This document shows, one piece after another, positions 6,409-14,656 of a stretch of 15,422 bases of DNA. Numbering within the stretch: position 1 is the stretch's first letter; every line of letters begins with the position of its first letter. Location of the stretch: the NCBI GenBank assembly GCA_016717595.1, contig JADKFE010000120.1, positions 1-15,422 on the forward strand, read 5' to 3'. The translations under genes and the position numbers were made by a program. Below the pieces are notes generated by a model. That model did not search any database. It was not told where the DNA came from and saw only the letters and a list, made by a program, of their open reading frames with translations. This stretch comes from Deltaproteobacteria bacterium (GTDB lineage: Bacteria > Myxococcota_A > UBA796 > CAJQPC01).

Positions 6409-7677
6409 ATGAGAGCGTCGCTGTGGGTCGGTCTGGCCGCTGCCCTGGGCATCGGCGGCGGCGTGTGGTGGTGGCAGAGCCGCGCCGCCGACGACGTGGT
6501 GACCTGGCGCCTCGACGCCGTCTCCCGGGGCGACGTCACCTCCACCGTCTCGGCCACGGGCACCTTAGAGGCCGTTCGCACCGTCGAGGTGGGCACCCAG
6601 GTCTCGGGCCTCATCGTCGAGCTCGGCGCCGACTTCAACGACACCGTGAAGGCCGGGCAGGTGATGGCGCGCCTCGACCGGCGGCTCCTCGACGCGGCGG
6701 TCTCTGCGGCGAAGGCCGAGGTGGATCTCCGCGAGGCCAACGCCGCTCAGGCCAAACACACCCTCAAGCGCGCCGAGACCCTCTTCGCCCAGGGCGCCGT
6801 GAGCGAGGAGGAGCTAGAGACCGCGTCCGTGGCCGTGGCCGTGGCCGACGCCCAGCGCCGCTCTGCCGCCGTTGAGCTCGACCGCGCCCGGGCGAACCTC
6901 AGCTTCGCCACCATCTCCGCGCCCATCGACGGCACGGTCATCCGCCGCGACGTGGAGGTGGGGCAGACGGTGAACGCGGGCACCACGGCGCCGATCTTGT
7001 TTCTGCTCGCGGGGGATCTCACACAGATGCGGATCCTCGCCGCCGTAGACGAGTCCGACATCGGGAAGGTCAAACAAGGCCAGGCCGTGCGCTTCACCGT
7101 ACAAGCCTACGACGACCGCAAGTTTGAGGGCGTGGTGGAGCAGGTGCGCTTAGAGTCCACCTTGGCCGAGAACGTCGTCACCTACACGGCCGTGGTGAGC
7201 GTGCCGAACCCCGACGGCGCGCTGTTGCCGGGCATGACGGCCACCGTAGATTTTATCGTGGAGACGGTCACCGACACCCTCTGCGCCCCAAACGCCGCGC
7301 TGCGGTTCCGCCCCGACGAGGCGCTCATCGACCCGGTGGCCCTGGCCGAGATCACCGCCCGGCGTGAGGCGGCCAAGGCCGAGGCGGGCAAAGCCGAGGC
7401 GGGCAAAGCCGAAGGGGCGGGCGGCGGTCGTGGCCGTCGTGGTGGCGGCGGCTCCGGCGGCACCCTCTACACCGTGAACGCCGCGGGCCTGCTCGTGCCC
7501 ACCCGGGTAAAGACCGGGCTCAGCGATGGATCCTGCACAGTCATCGAGGCCGAGGGCGTCGCTGAAGGGTTCGAGGTGGTCACCGGTCAGCTCAGCGGCC
7601 CCACGACGGCCACCGCGGCCAACCCGCTCAGCGGCTCCACCACCAGCGGGGGACCGCCGCGAATGGGCGGCTTCTGA
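6409..7677 (+). CDS. macA: Efflux adaptor protein, MacA/HlyD family
   Basis: A 422-residue periplasmic adaptor. An N-terminal signal anchor (about residues 4-22) is followed by the first half of a lipoyl-like domain (GTQVSGLI, about 62-90), an alpha-helical hairpin with heptads (about 92-165), the second lipoyl half (FATISAPIDGTVIRRDVEVGQTV, 166-188, given here in outline) and a beta-barrel domain ending near LLPGMTATVDF. It links the inner-membrane MacB-type ABC transporter to a TolC-like outer-membrane channel that is not in the window. The ATG at 6409 has GGAG upstream and precedes the signal anchor. Unusual: between the beta-barrel and the membrane-proximal domain is an Ala/Lys/Glu then Gly/Arg-rich insert (about 320-350) built from a 15-bp repeat. 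A Ser/Thr/Gly-rich tail ends the protein. Confidence 0.85.
   Translation: MRASLWVGLAAALGIGGGVWWWQSRAADDVVTWRLDAVSRGDVTSTVSATGTLEAVRTVEVGTQVSGLIVELGADFNDTVKAGQVMARLDRRLLDAAVSAAKAEVDLREANAAQAKHTLKRAETLFAQGAVSEEELETASVAVAVADAQRRSAAVELDRARANLSFATISAPIDGTVIRRDVEVGQTVNAGTTAPILFLLAGDLTQMRILAAVDESDIGKVKQGQAVRFTVQAYDDRKFEGVVEQVRLESTLAENVVTYTAVVSVPNPDGALLPGMTATVDFIVETVTDTLCAPNAALRFRPDEALIDPVALAEITARREAAKAEAGKAEAGKAEGAGGGRGRRGGGGSGGTLYTVNAAGLLVPTRVKTGLSDGSCTVIEAEGVAEGFEVVTGQLSGPTTATAANPLSGSTTSGGPPRMGGF
7375..7419 (+). repeat. 15-bp tandem repeat coding a KAEAG insert in the adaptor
   Basis: Three near-identical 15-bp units at 7375-7389, 7390-7404 and 7405-7419 encode KAEAG, KAEAG and KAEGA, followed by a Gly/Arg-rich run. 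The insert sits where most MacA proteins have a short loop. It looks like replication-slippage expansion and may vary in copy number between strains. Confidence 0.7.
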
Positions 7678-7690
7678 TGGGCGGTCTCTG
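7663..7690 (+). repeat. 14-bp tandem duplication at the macA/macB junction
   Basis: ATGGGCGGCTTCTG (7663-7676) is followed at once by ATGGGCGGTCTCTG (7677-7690), differing at two bases. The first copy codes the end of the adaptor (MGGF, stop TGA at 7675). The second forms a four-codon ORF (M-G-G-L-stop, 7677-7691). Both of its boundaries are TGATG: the adaptor stop shares its A with the small ORF's ATG, and the small ORF's stop shares its A with the ATPase ATG at 7691. Confidence 0.75.
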
Positions 7691-8424
7691 ATGCCTACGC
7701 CCGTCGTCGAGGTCAAAGGCCTCACCCGTGAGTACCAGCTCGGCGCCGAGCGGGTGATCGCCCTGCGCGGCGTGAACCTCAGCGTGTTTGAGGGCGAGAT
7801 GGTGGCGATCATGGGCGCCTCGGGCTCAGGGAAATCCACCCTGATGAACGTCTTGGGCTGCCTCGACCGCCCCAGCGCCGGGGAGTACCTCCTGGGCGGC
7901 GTGGCCGTGGGCGCCTTAGATGACGACGCCTTGGCCGACATCCGGGGTGAACGCCTGGGCTTTGTGTTTCAAGGCTTCAACCTCTTGCCGCGCACAACCG
8001 CCGTCGAGAACGTCGCGCTGCCCATGCTCTACGATCGCCAGGGCCGCTTCGCGAACCCCACCGCCCGCGCTGTGGCGGCCTTACAGCGTGTGGGCCTGGG
8101 CGAGCGCTTAAACCACCAGCCAAACGAGCTCTCCGGCGGCCAGCAGCAGCGTGTGGCCATCGCCCGGGCCATCGTCACCGAGCCCCGGCTGCTCCTCGCC
8201 GATGAGCCCACGGGCAACCTGGACTCACGCACCACCGTCGAGATCATGGCGCTGTTTCAGGCGCTCAACGATGACGGCGTCACGTTGATGATCGTGACCC
8301 ATGAGGACGAGGTCGCCGCGTTCTGCAAACGGGCGGTCACGCTCAAGGACGGCCAGATCGTGCGGGATGTGCCGGTGGATCAGCGCCGGGCCGTGCCGGG
8401 CCAGGGCCAGCACGATGGTGCCGT

Positions 8425-8428
<4 letters not shown>
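7691..8428 (+). CDS. ABC transporter ATP-binding protein, MacB/LolD type
   Basis: A 245-residue ATPase of the MacB/LolD class that powers mechanotransmission by an FtsX-fold permease. Motifs in order: Walker A GASGSGKST (42-50), Q-loop Gln94 in FVFQGFNLLP, signature LSGGQQQR (147-154), Walker B LLLADE (167-172), D-loop NLDS (176-179) and switch His204 in IVTHE. MALFQALNDDGVTLM is typical of the group. The ATG at 7691 is preceded by a poor ribosome site, so it is probably translated by coupling from the upstream adaptor gene through the small bridging ORF. It overlaps the permease gene by ATGA. Substrate is unknown: the family exports macrolides, lipopeptides, toxins or lipoproteins. Confidence 0.92.
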
Positions 8429-9642
<1,214 letters not shown>

Positions 9643-9646
9643 CCGT

Positions 9647-11355
9647 CTACGGCGTGAGACGCCAGATGAGGCGCTCACCGTCCTGCTGCGGCGCCCCGAA
9701 GGCGCCGTGAGCACCGGGGCGTAGCGGCCCTCGATCCCGGCCTCACGCTCTAGCTCTAGGTTCAGCACGATGAGGCTGTAGCGGCCACGAATGTGCTGAA
9801 TGGCGTCGGCGGAGAGCGGGGAGGGGTTGTCTTTCATCACGCCGCCTTGGCGTGGGTCGCCGGCCAAGGCCCGCACGAGGCGGGCATCACGGGTAGAGCC
9901 CATCCGCACGTCGGGGGTGAAGGGGATCGGCTGATTGTGTTTTGTCTGGCTCCAGAAGTAGCGGCTGGTGAGCATCCCCGTGCCCACCTCCACGGGCAGC
10001 TCCAGCACCATGCCGTCGCCTGCGTCTTCATACACCGCGGGCAAGGTGGCGTCGGAGCTGGGGATCGGCCAGCGCGCGGCGGATCCAAACAGCCCCTCAC
10101 CGAGCACGATCACCGCGCTCAGCCCCAGCACGAGGCGGCTGTGGTTGGGCCAGCGGGTGATCAGCGCGTGAACACCCCCCGCCGCCAAGGCCGCGAACAG
10201 CGCCTGGGCGCCCAAGCTCAGGCGTAGGGGGTGGGTGATCGCCACCTGGGGCAACACCCGGCGGATCCAGTCAAACGGCAGCGAGAGCAGGTTCTCGCCG
10301 ATCTTCACCCAGTCACCGCCCCACCATAAAAACGGCCCCAGGCCCAGCACGAGGCTCCACAGCGCCAGGCCGAGCCAGGGCCGCAGGCGGCTGATCTTCA
10401 CCGCCCCCAAGATCGCCAACGCCAGCACCGAGAGCCGCAGATAGCCCGTGTGAACAAAGGGCTCGCCGTAGAGCTCGGCGAGGTTCACCGACTGAAAGTC
10501 CCCCGGCGTCACAAACACCCGAGGGTCTACGGCGTTGTGCTCCATGAGCTGCAGGTTCATCCGGGGATCCCGCAGGATCAGCGCCCGTGTGTCCGAGAGC
10601 GAGGCTCGAAACACGAGCCAGTGGGGCAGGATCAGCACGATGCCCGCCGCTGAGGAGAGCAGGCCGTTCTTGAGCAGGCTTGGCGGCACAAACGCCCGCC
10701 AGCCCTGGGCCCATGCCACGCTGAGCCGCCACACCAAGGCCGCGCTGAGCACCAAGGCCGCCGAGCACAGCCCATAATAAAACGTCGTCACCGAGGTGAG
10801 CCCCTGCAGGAGCCCCAAGAGCAGCCAGTCTCGGCGCTCCCCGGTGCGAAAGGCCCGGGCCGCCATCCACAAGGTGAAGGCGAGCCACTGCGTGGCGCAG
10901 ACCTCGCTGATGCCGTTCGCCAGCTCACAGAGCAGAAACGGCGTCGAGGCGTAGGCTAGCCCCGCGATGACCGTGTGGGGTCCGTCGCCGCCAAGCTCCG
11001 CCGCCAAGCGCCGGGCGGCGAAGCCCGAGAGCGCCACCCGCATGAGCAAAGTAAAGTTGTAGGCGGCGGCCGGGCCGAAGATCAGCGTGATCGGCAGGGC
11101 CGCCAGGGCCCCCGGCGTGTCGATGAAGTACAGAACGCCGCCGTCCGGGCCGCCGATGAGCGTGGTGTGGTACGGAAGCTCTCCCCGGAGGAGCTGCTCG
11201 GCCACGAACCAATAGCCCCAGGCGTGGTTCCACACGTCGATGCGGGGATCGCCGATGAGCGCGGTGAAGGGCGTGAACGAGGTCGGCGCGAGGAGCAGCG
11301 CCGCGAACAGCAGCCACAGGCCCAGCTCCCAGGCCAAGGCGCGACGGGGGGTCAT
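9647..11355 (-). CDS. Multi-spanning membrane protein, YfhO/GT-C glycosyltransferase-like, with 3' frame break
   Basis: Probable full product about 569 residues. It has some ten to twelve hydrophobic segments, starting with WELGLWLLFAALLLAP, and a first outer loop with acidic residues (IGDPRIDVWNHAW, Asp36 and Asp40), the position where GT-C enzymes carry their catalytic acid. The C-terminal part (VLELPVEV...RYFWSQTKHNQPIPF) resembles the soluble tail of YfhO-like proteins. A role in transferring sugars from lipid carriers to a surface polymer is inferred, not proven. As written, the reading frame runs on to 9466, antisense through macB, with an Arg-rich tail. One extra G in the GGGG run (9694-9697) restores SGAPQQDGERLIWRLTP and a TAG at 9649-9647, four bases past the macB stop. 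The ATG at 11355 has only AGGT upstream. Confidence 0.75.
9694..9697 (-). other. Likely single-base frameshift site (G4 run)
   Basis: On the minus strand the run reads TTCGGGGCGCC. With five Gs, translation passes from the long frame into one that ends in a plausible C-terminus after 17 more residues. With four, it enters a 78-residue Arg/Ser-rich tail that is the antisense of macB. This is a homopolymer, so sequencing error, natural mutation or slippage are all possible. Confidence 0.6.
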
Positions 11356-11386
11356 CGGGTGACCTGGGAGGGGGGTGGGCGGGGGA

Positions 11387-11445
11387 TTCGGGCGAACGAA
11401 CGGACCCCAGAGACAGCGTTGAGGCTCTGCGTTCGGGCGAACGAA
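11387..11445. repeat. Two copies of a 14-bp direct repeat with palindromic core
   Basis: TTCGGGCGAACGAA occurs at 11387-11400 and again at 11432-11445, 45 bases apart. Each holds the dyad TTCG-GG-CGAA; in the second copy the dyad extends to CGTTCG-GG-CGAACG. They lie 32-90 bases upstream of the membrane-protein start on the minus strand, where an operator could sit. The second copy abuts the CACAGAGG element. Confidence 0.6.
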
Positions 11446-11645
11446 CCACAGAGGCACAGAGGGCACAGAGGTCTGCACACAGAGGGCTCGGTGGCAGGCT
11501 GCGGTCTCTTCCGCGACTCGGAGGGCTGGAGAGGGCTGGAGGGCCTTTAGCCGAAAGGCCTCGTCCAGGTCCCCCAGGCATCTCCGGCAAGCCTCCTCTG
11601 CGGCCCTCCCTCTGTGTCTCCTCTGCCCCTCTGTGCCCCGTGGTG
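11446..11645. repeat. Palindromic CACAGAGG element (MITE-like intergenic repeat)
   Basis: The left arm has four exact CACAGAGG units (starting at 11447, 11455, 11464, 11478). The right arm carries the reverse complement CCTCTGTG exactly at 11609 and 11628 and nearly at 11595 and 11620, then GTGGTG facing CCAC of the left arm. Between them, close to the midpoint, is a perfect hairpin GGCCTTT-AGCCG-AAAGGCC (11542-11560), beside two copies of GAGGGCTGGA (11521-11540). The whole would fold into one long hairpin. No transposase is present. Purine-rich CACAGAGG repeats are, to my recollection, dispersed in intergenic DNA of many unrelated bacteria and give spurious 'LCALCASVV' translations. The gap (11356-11703) holds no convincing gene. 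Confidence 0.7.
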
Positions 11646-11703
11646 TTTCTTGACGTCCCGAACACCAAGACACCTCTCCCCACGGACGAACACGCGAGCG
11701 GGC

Positions 11704-12999
11704 TCATCGCGGCGGCCCCGGCGGCCCCGGCGGCGGCCCGGGCGGTCCAGGTTGATGTCCCGGTTGTCCTGGCGGCCCTTGCCCCGGTTGCCCCGGCTGG
11801 CCCGGCGGCATCGGCCCGCCCGCCGGTCGGCTCGGCCCGGCCACGGCCACACGCGGCGGCAGGGGCCCGATGTTGGCGGCGCTGAGGCCCAGCAGCTCGG
11901 GCTGCGCGCGCAGAGCGTCGGTGATCGCCCAGGCCATCACCTGCGCGCCGCGCACGCTGGGGTGCATGTTGTCGATGAACAGCCCCGCCGGATCGCCCTC
12001 GGCGGCGGCGAAGGCCTCAAACATCGGCACCCGCAGCACGCCGTTCTGCTCCGCCCACTCGGCCTGGGCCGCGCGGTACGGGGTCCAGGGCAGCACCTGG
12101 CCGTCGGTGGGTTTGGGCATCGGCACGTTCCACACGCCCACGTCCCACTCTTGCGCCAAGGGGGCGAGCATGATCTTCGCCCCCCGAGACTCGGCCCCGG
12201 CCTTGATCTCGCCCAAGTTCTCCAAGTAGTCGCCCAGAGGCACACGGCTGAGATCAATCACGGTGTCGAGCTTCTCTAAAGCCACGGCGGCGTTGGCCCC
12301 GGTGGGGATGCCGGGCATGAGCACCCGGCCCGTCTCTTGGTTGAGCGTGGCCTGGTGCCGGGCCCAGGGCATATACACCGCGCAGTACAGTCGTGAGCTG
12401 TGTAAGGTGCGGCGCAGGGCCGTGGCCTCGGGATCGGCCAAGGCCAAGGCGGCCTCGTCTTGGAAGGCGTCGATGTTGCAGTCGGAGAAGATGTTGTGCA
12501 CGATCAACAGGTCGGGCTCATAGGCCCAGCCCACGTCTTCAAGCAGGCGGAGGGTCTGCTCGGTGGAGTAGCCGGGCACGCCGAGATTCACCACAGACAC
12601 CCGGACGCCGACGAGCTGTTTGTTCAGCTCGGCCTCTAGCTGCTCGGCGTACGTCATGCCGTCGGGCTGGCCCCAGCCATACACGCTGGAGTCGCCGGTG
12701 ACCAGGATTCGCCGCTCATCCGCGGCCTTCTTGTCCGTGGGCAAGAGCTTTGTGCGTAGGCCCACGTCGTTCACCCGGGTGACCCCGGCGGGGGACTCAA
12801 ACAGTCGGCCCGGCTCCAACTTCCACAGAAGGCGTGTGTCGCCGATCATCTGCTCCCAGCCGCTCGCGTCGGGCACGATGGCCGCGCAGTCTTCAGCGCC
12901 GATGGCCCGGGCGCCCAGCTCGCCGCCGGTCAACAGGGCCAAGGCCGGCAGGGCGGCGAACAGCGCCTTCTTGCCGGGGCTCATCGGGCCCGGGCTCAT
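11704..12999 (-). CDS. SGNH/GDSL-family hydrolase with Gly/Pro-rich tail
   Basis: A 431-residue protein with an N-terminal hydrophobic segment (about 11-25, KKALFAALPALALLTGGELG), so exported or membrane-anchored. The SGNH domain shows block I TGDSSVYGWG with nucleophile Ser104, NLGVPGYST (138-146) around block II, and the terminal FIDNMHPS with Asp343 and His346. These enzymes remove or transfer acyl groups on glycans, peptidoglycan or lipids. Residues 393-431 form a collagen-like Gly-Pro-Gln tail (GQPGQPGQGPPGQPG and onwards). The ATG at 12999 overlaps the stop of the upstream FGE-like gene as ATGA, indicating translational coupling. A second in-frame ATG at 12984 lies in a 15-bp duplication (MSPGP-MSPGK). 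No enzyme partner is certain, but the coupling implies joint action with the FGE-like lipoprotein. Confidence 0.82.
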   Translation of the reverse strand: MSPGPMSPGKKALFAALPALALLTGGELGARAIGAEDCAAIVPDASGWEQMIGDTRLLWKLEPGRLFESPAGVTRVNDVGLRTKLLPTDKKAADERRILVTGDSSVYGWGQPDGMTYAEQLEAELNKQLVGVRVSVVNLGVPGYSTEQTLRLLEDVGWAYEPDLLIVHNIFSDCNIDAFQDEAALALADPEATALRRTLHSSRLYCAVYMPWARHQATLNQETGRVLMPGIPTGANAAVALEKLDTVIDLSRVPLGDYLENLGEIKAGAESRGAKIMLAPLAQEWDVGVWNVPMPKPTDGQVLPWTPYRAAQAEWAEQNGVLRVPMFEAFAAAEGDPAGLFIDNMHPSVRGAQVMAWAITDALRAQPELLGLSAANIGPLPPRVAVAGPSRPAGGPMPPGQPGQPGQGPPGQPGHQPGPPGPPPGPPGPPR

Positions 13000-14613
13000 C
13001 GTGGCGTCTCGCCGGGGGCGGTGGGCGGCGGCATCGGCGGGCGTTTGTTGTTCGGCGGCGGCCCCGGCGGGCCCCCTCCAGCGCCCGGCGGGCCTCCTGG
13101 CGGCCCCAGAGGTTGCCCCGCGCCCGCGCCAGGGCGCAAGAGCCGCACGGCCACGCCGCTCACGTCCCCCTCCACCAAGATGGGCTTGTCGGCTTTGCCA
13201 AACCCGCCCGAGCCGCTCGCCGACTTGTAGTCGTCCTTCTGGCCGCCGCTGCCGTCGTCCAGGGCCGCCATGATCAACACCGAGCCCCCAGAGGGCACCT
13301 GCACAGAGAAGCTCTGGGTGGCCTCGCCGCTGGGGGTCAGCTTCACCTCGGCCACGGGGGAGCGGCCCGGGGCGAGCATGCCCGACTGGGGGTCGGCGTC
13401 GGCGGCGTCAAACGCGGTGATGTACAGGGCCCGGCCCTTGAGCTGGCCCTCGCTGGCGGTGACCACGCCGGAGACGGTGGCCAAGGTCATCGGCGGGGTG
13501 GTGTCTGTGTTGGGTGGGGCGGTGGGCCTGGCGCAGCGCACGCCCACGGCGGAGCCCATCACGAGGTCATGGAAACGGTTGGAGACGCGCATGTTGGTGC
13601 TGAACGTGTTCCAGCCGCCGCCGCGTAAGGCGTGGGTGACGCCGCTCGCCGGGCCGCCGGGGTCTACCCGCCCGGGGCCGTACACGCCGGGCTGCCAGAA
13701 GTCCGCGGTGTACTCCCAGACGTTGCCGCTGAGGTGCTGGTGCCCATAGGGCCCGGCGCCCTCAGGCGAGGAGTCCACGGGCAAGGTGTCCGAGACACAG
13801 AGGGCGGGCATGCCCTTCTCGGTGGAGTTGTGGTTGGCCAGGGCGCAGGTCGGCGGGTCGGTCCCCCAGGGGTAGGGGCGCAGGTCTTCAGGGTCGCAGC
13901 TCCCGCTGAACTCGCCCAGCTCACAGCCGCCCCGGGCGGCCTTCTCCCACTGGGCCTCTGTGGGGAGTGTCTTGCCCCGCGCCTCACAGACGGCCTGGGC
14001 CTCCTCAAAGGTGAGGCCCTCGGCGGGGTGGGCCTCGCGGCCGGGCTCGACGGCGCCGGCGGGGGTGACGCTGCGCACGTCGGGGCTCTTGGGCGCGCGG
14101 CCGTTGAGCCAGGCGGCGAAGTCTTTGGCGCTCAGCTCCAGGCGGTCGAGGCAGTAGCCGCTGAGCGTGACGGCGTGCAGCGGGCCCTCGTCGCGGCCGG
14201 CGTGGTCCGACGCGCTGCCCATCAAGAACGGGCCCGGGCGCACCCAGCGCTCGGTGGCCGGGGTGACGGCGGGGTCGTTGTCGTCACAGTCGGCGCTGGC
14301 CGCGGGGGTGCTCGGGCACAGCGCGGCGCTCACGAAGCCGTCGCCGTCGGCGTCGGGGCAGCTCGCCGCGTCCTCCAGGGCGGGCACCTTCACCGGCGAG
14401 ATCCGCGCGCCAGGAGGTGCTGAGATCTTCGGCCTGGGAGGCGCCCATGGGCCCGCCGGGGGCGAGGCCGGGCTGGGGGCCCGCGCCGGGCGCGCCGCCG
14501 GGGCCCGGGGTGAGCGGCGGCGCGGGGTCGTTGACGGGGGCCTCGGGCTCGCTCGCGCAGGCGAGGAGCGTGAGGAGGGGCAGTCGTAGGAGCATCCAGC
14601 TCAGGTTTCGCAT
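12996..14613 (-). CDS. Lipoprotein with MopE metal-binding motif and FGE/SUMF1-like domain, frame broken near its 5' end
   Basis: Two frames must be joined. From ATG 14613: lipoprotein signal MRNLSWMLLRLPLLTLLAC (lipid Cys19), then a Pro/Gly-rich linker that, left unshifted, degenerates into an Arg-rich tail ending at 14284. The other frame, first start GTG 14393 without a ribosome site, encodes 465 residues: a MopE-like motif (CPDADGDGF and ADCDDNDPAV, about 12-43), an FGE-sulfatase/SUMF1 domain (about 47-290; FLMGS, LPTEAQWEKAARGG, LSGNVWEYTADFW, LRGGGWN, VGVRCARP), a beta-rich domain (about 300-420) and a Gly/Pro tail. That frame stays open upstream to the signal peptide region. Removing one base around 14420-14480 joins them. 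The active-site cysteine pair of true formylglycine-generating enzymes is absent (NMRVSNRFHD there), so it is probably a binding or structural protein. It overlaps the SGNH gene by ATGA. Confidence 0.72.
14420..14480 (-). other. Probable location of a single-base insertion (frameshift)
   Basis: Within this stretch lie two C5 runs on the minus strand (14458-14462 and 14475-14479). Dropping one C from either gives a continuous Pro-rich linker (for example LAPAGPWAPPRPKISAPPG) into the metal-binding and FGE-like domains. A third C5 run at 14536-14540 would give an Arg-rich linker and fits less well. Confidence 0.5.
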
Positions 14614-14619
14614 GGCCCG

Positions 14620-14625
14620 AGGTTA
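14620..14625 (-). promoter_or_regulatory. Putative -10 box with leaderless start for the FGE-like lipoprotein gene
   Basis: On the minus strand TAACCT ends six bases before the ATG at 14613, and no Shine-Dalgarno sequence lies between. The spacing repeats that seen at 2357-2369. A -35 box is not evident. The whole gap to the divergent sulfotransferase start is 43 bases, so both promoters must overlap. Confidence 0.35.
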
Positions 14626-14656
14626 CCACGCGCCGCGCCCCGGGATAGCTGGGCCT

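Noticed and set aside
10925..11707. Minus-strand open frame starting in an ATGA overlap with the SGNH stop (MSPLACSSV...)
   Set aside because: The overlap comes from the repeated CGATGAGCCC sequence. The frame runs through the CACAGAGG element and then in the wrong frame through the membrane-protein gene, becoming Arg/His/Pro-rich.
14612..14614. ATG start for the sulfotransferase overlapping the opposite ATG (CATG palindrome)
   Set aside because: It is in frame but would place divergent start codons on top of each other and add an unconserved lead; GTG at 14657 fits the family better.
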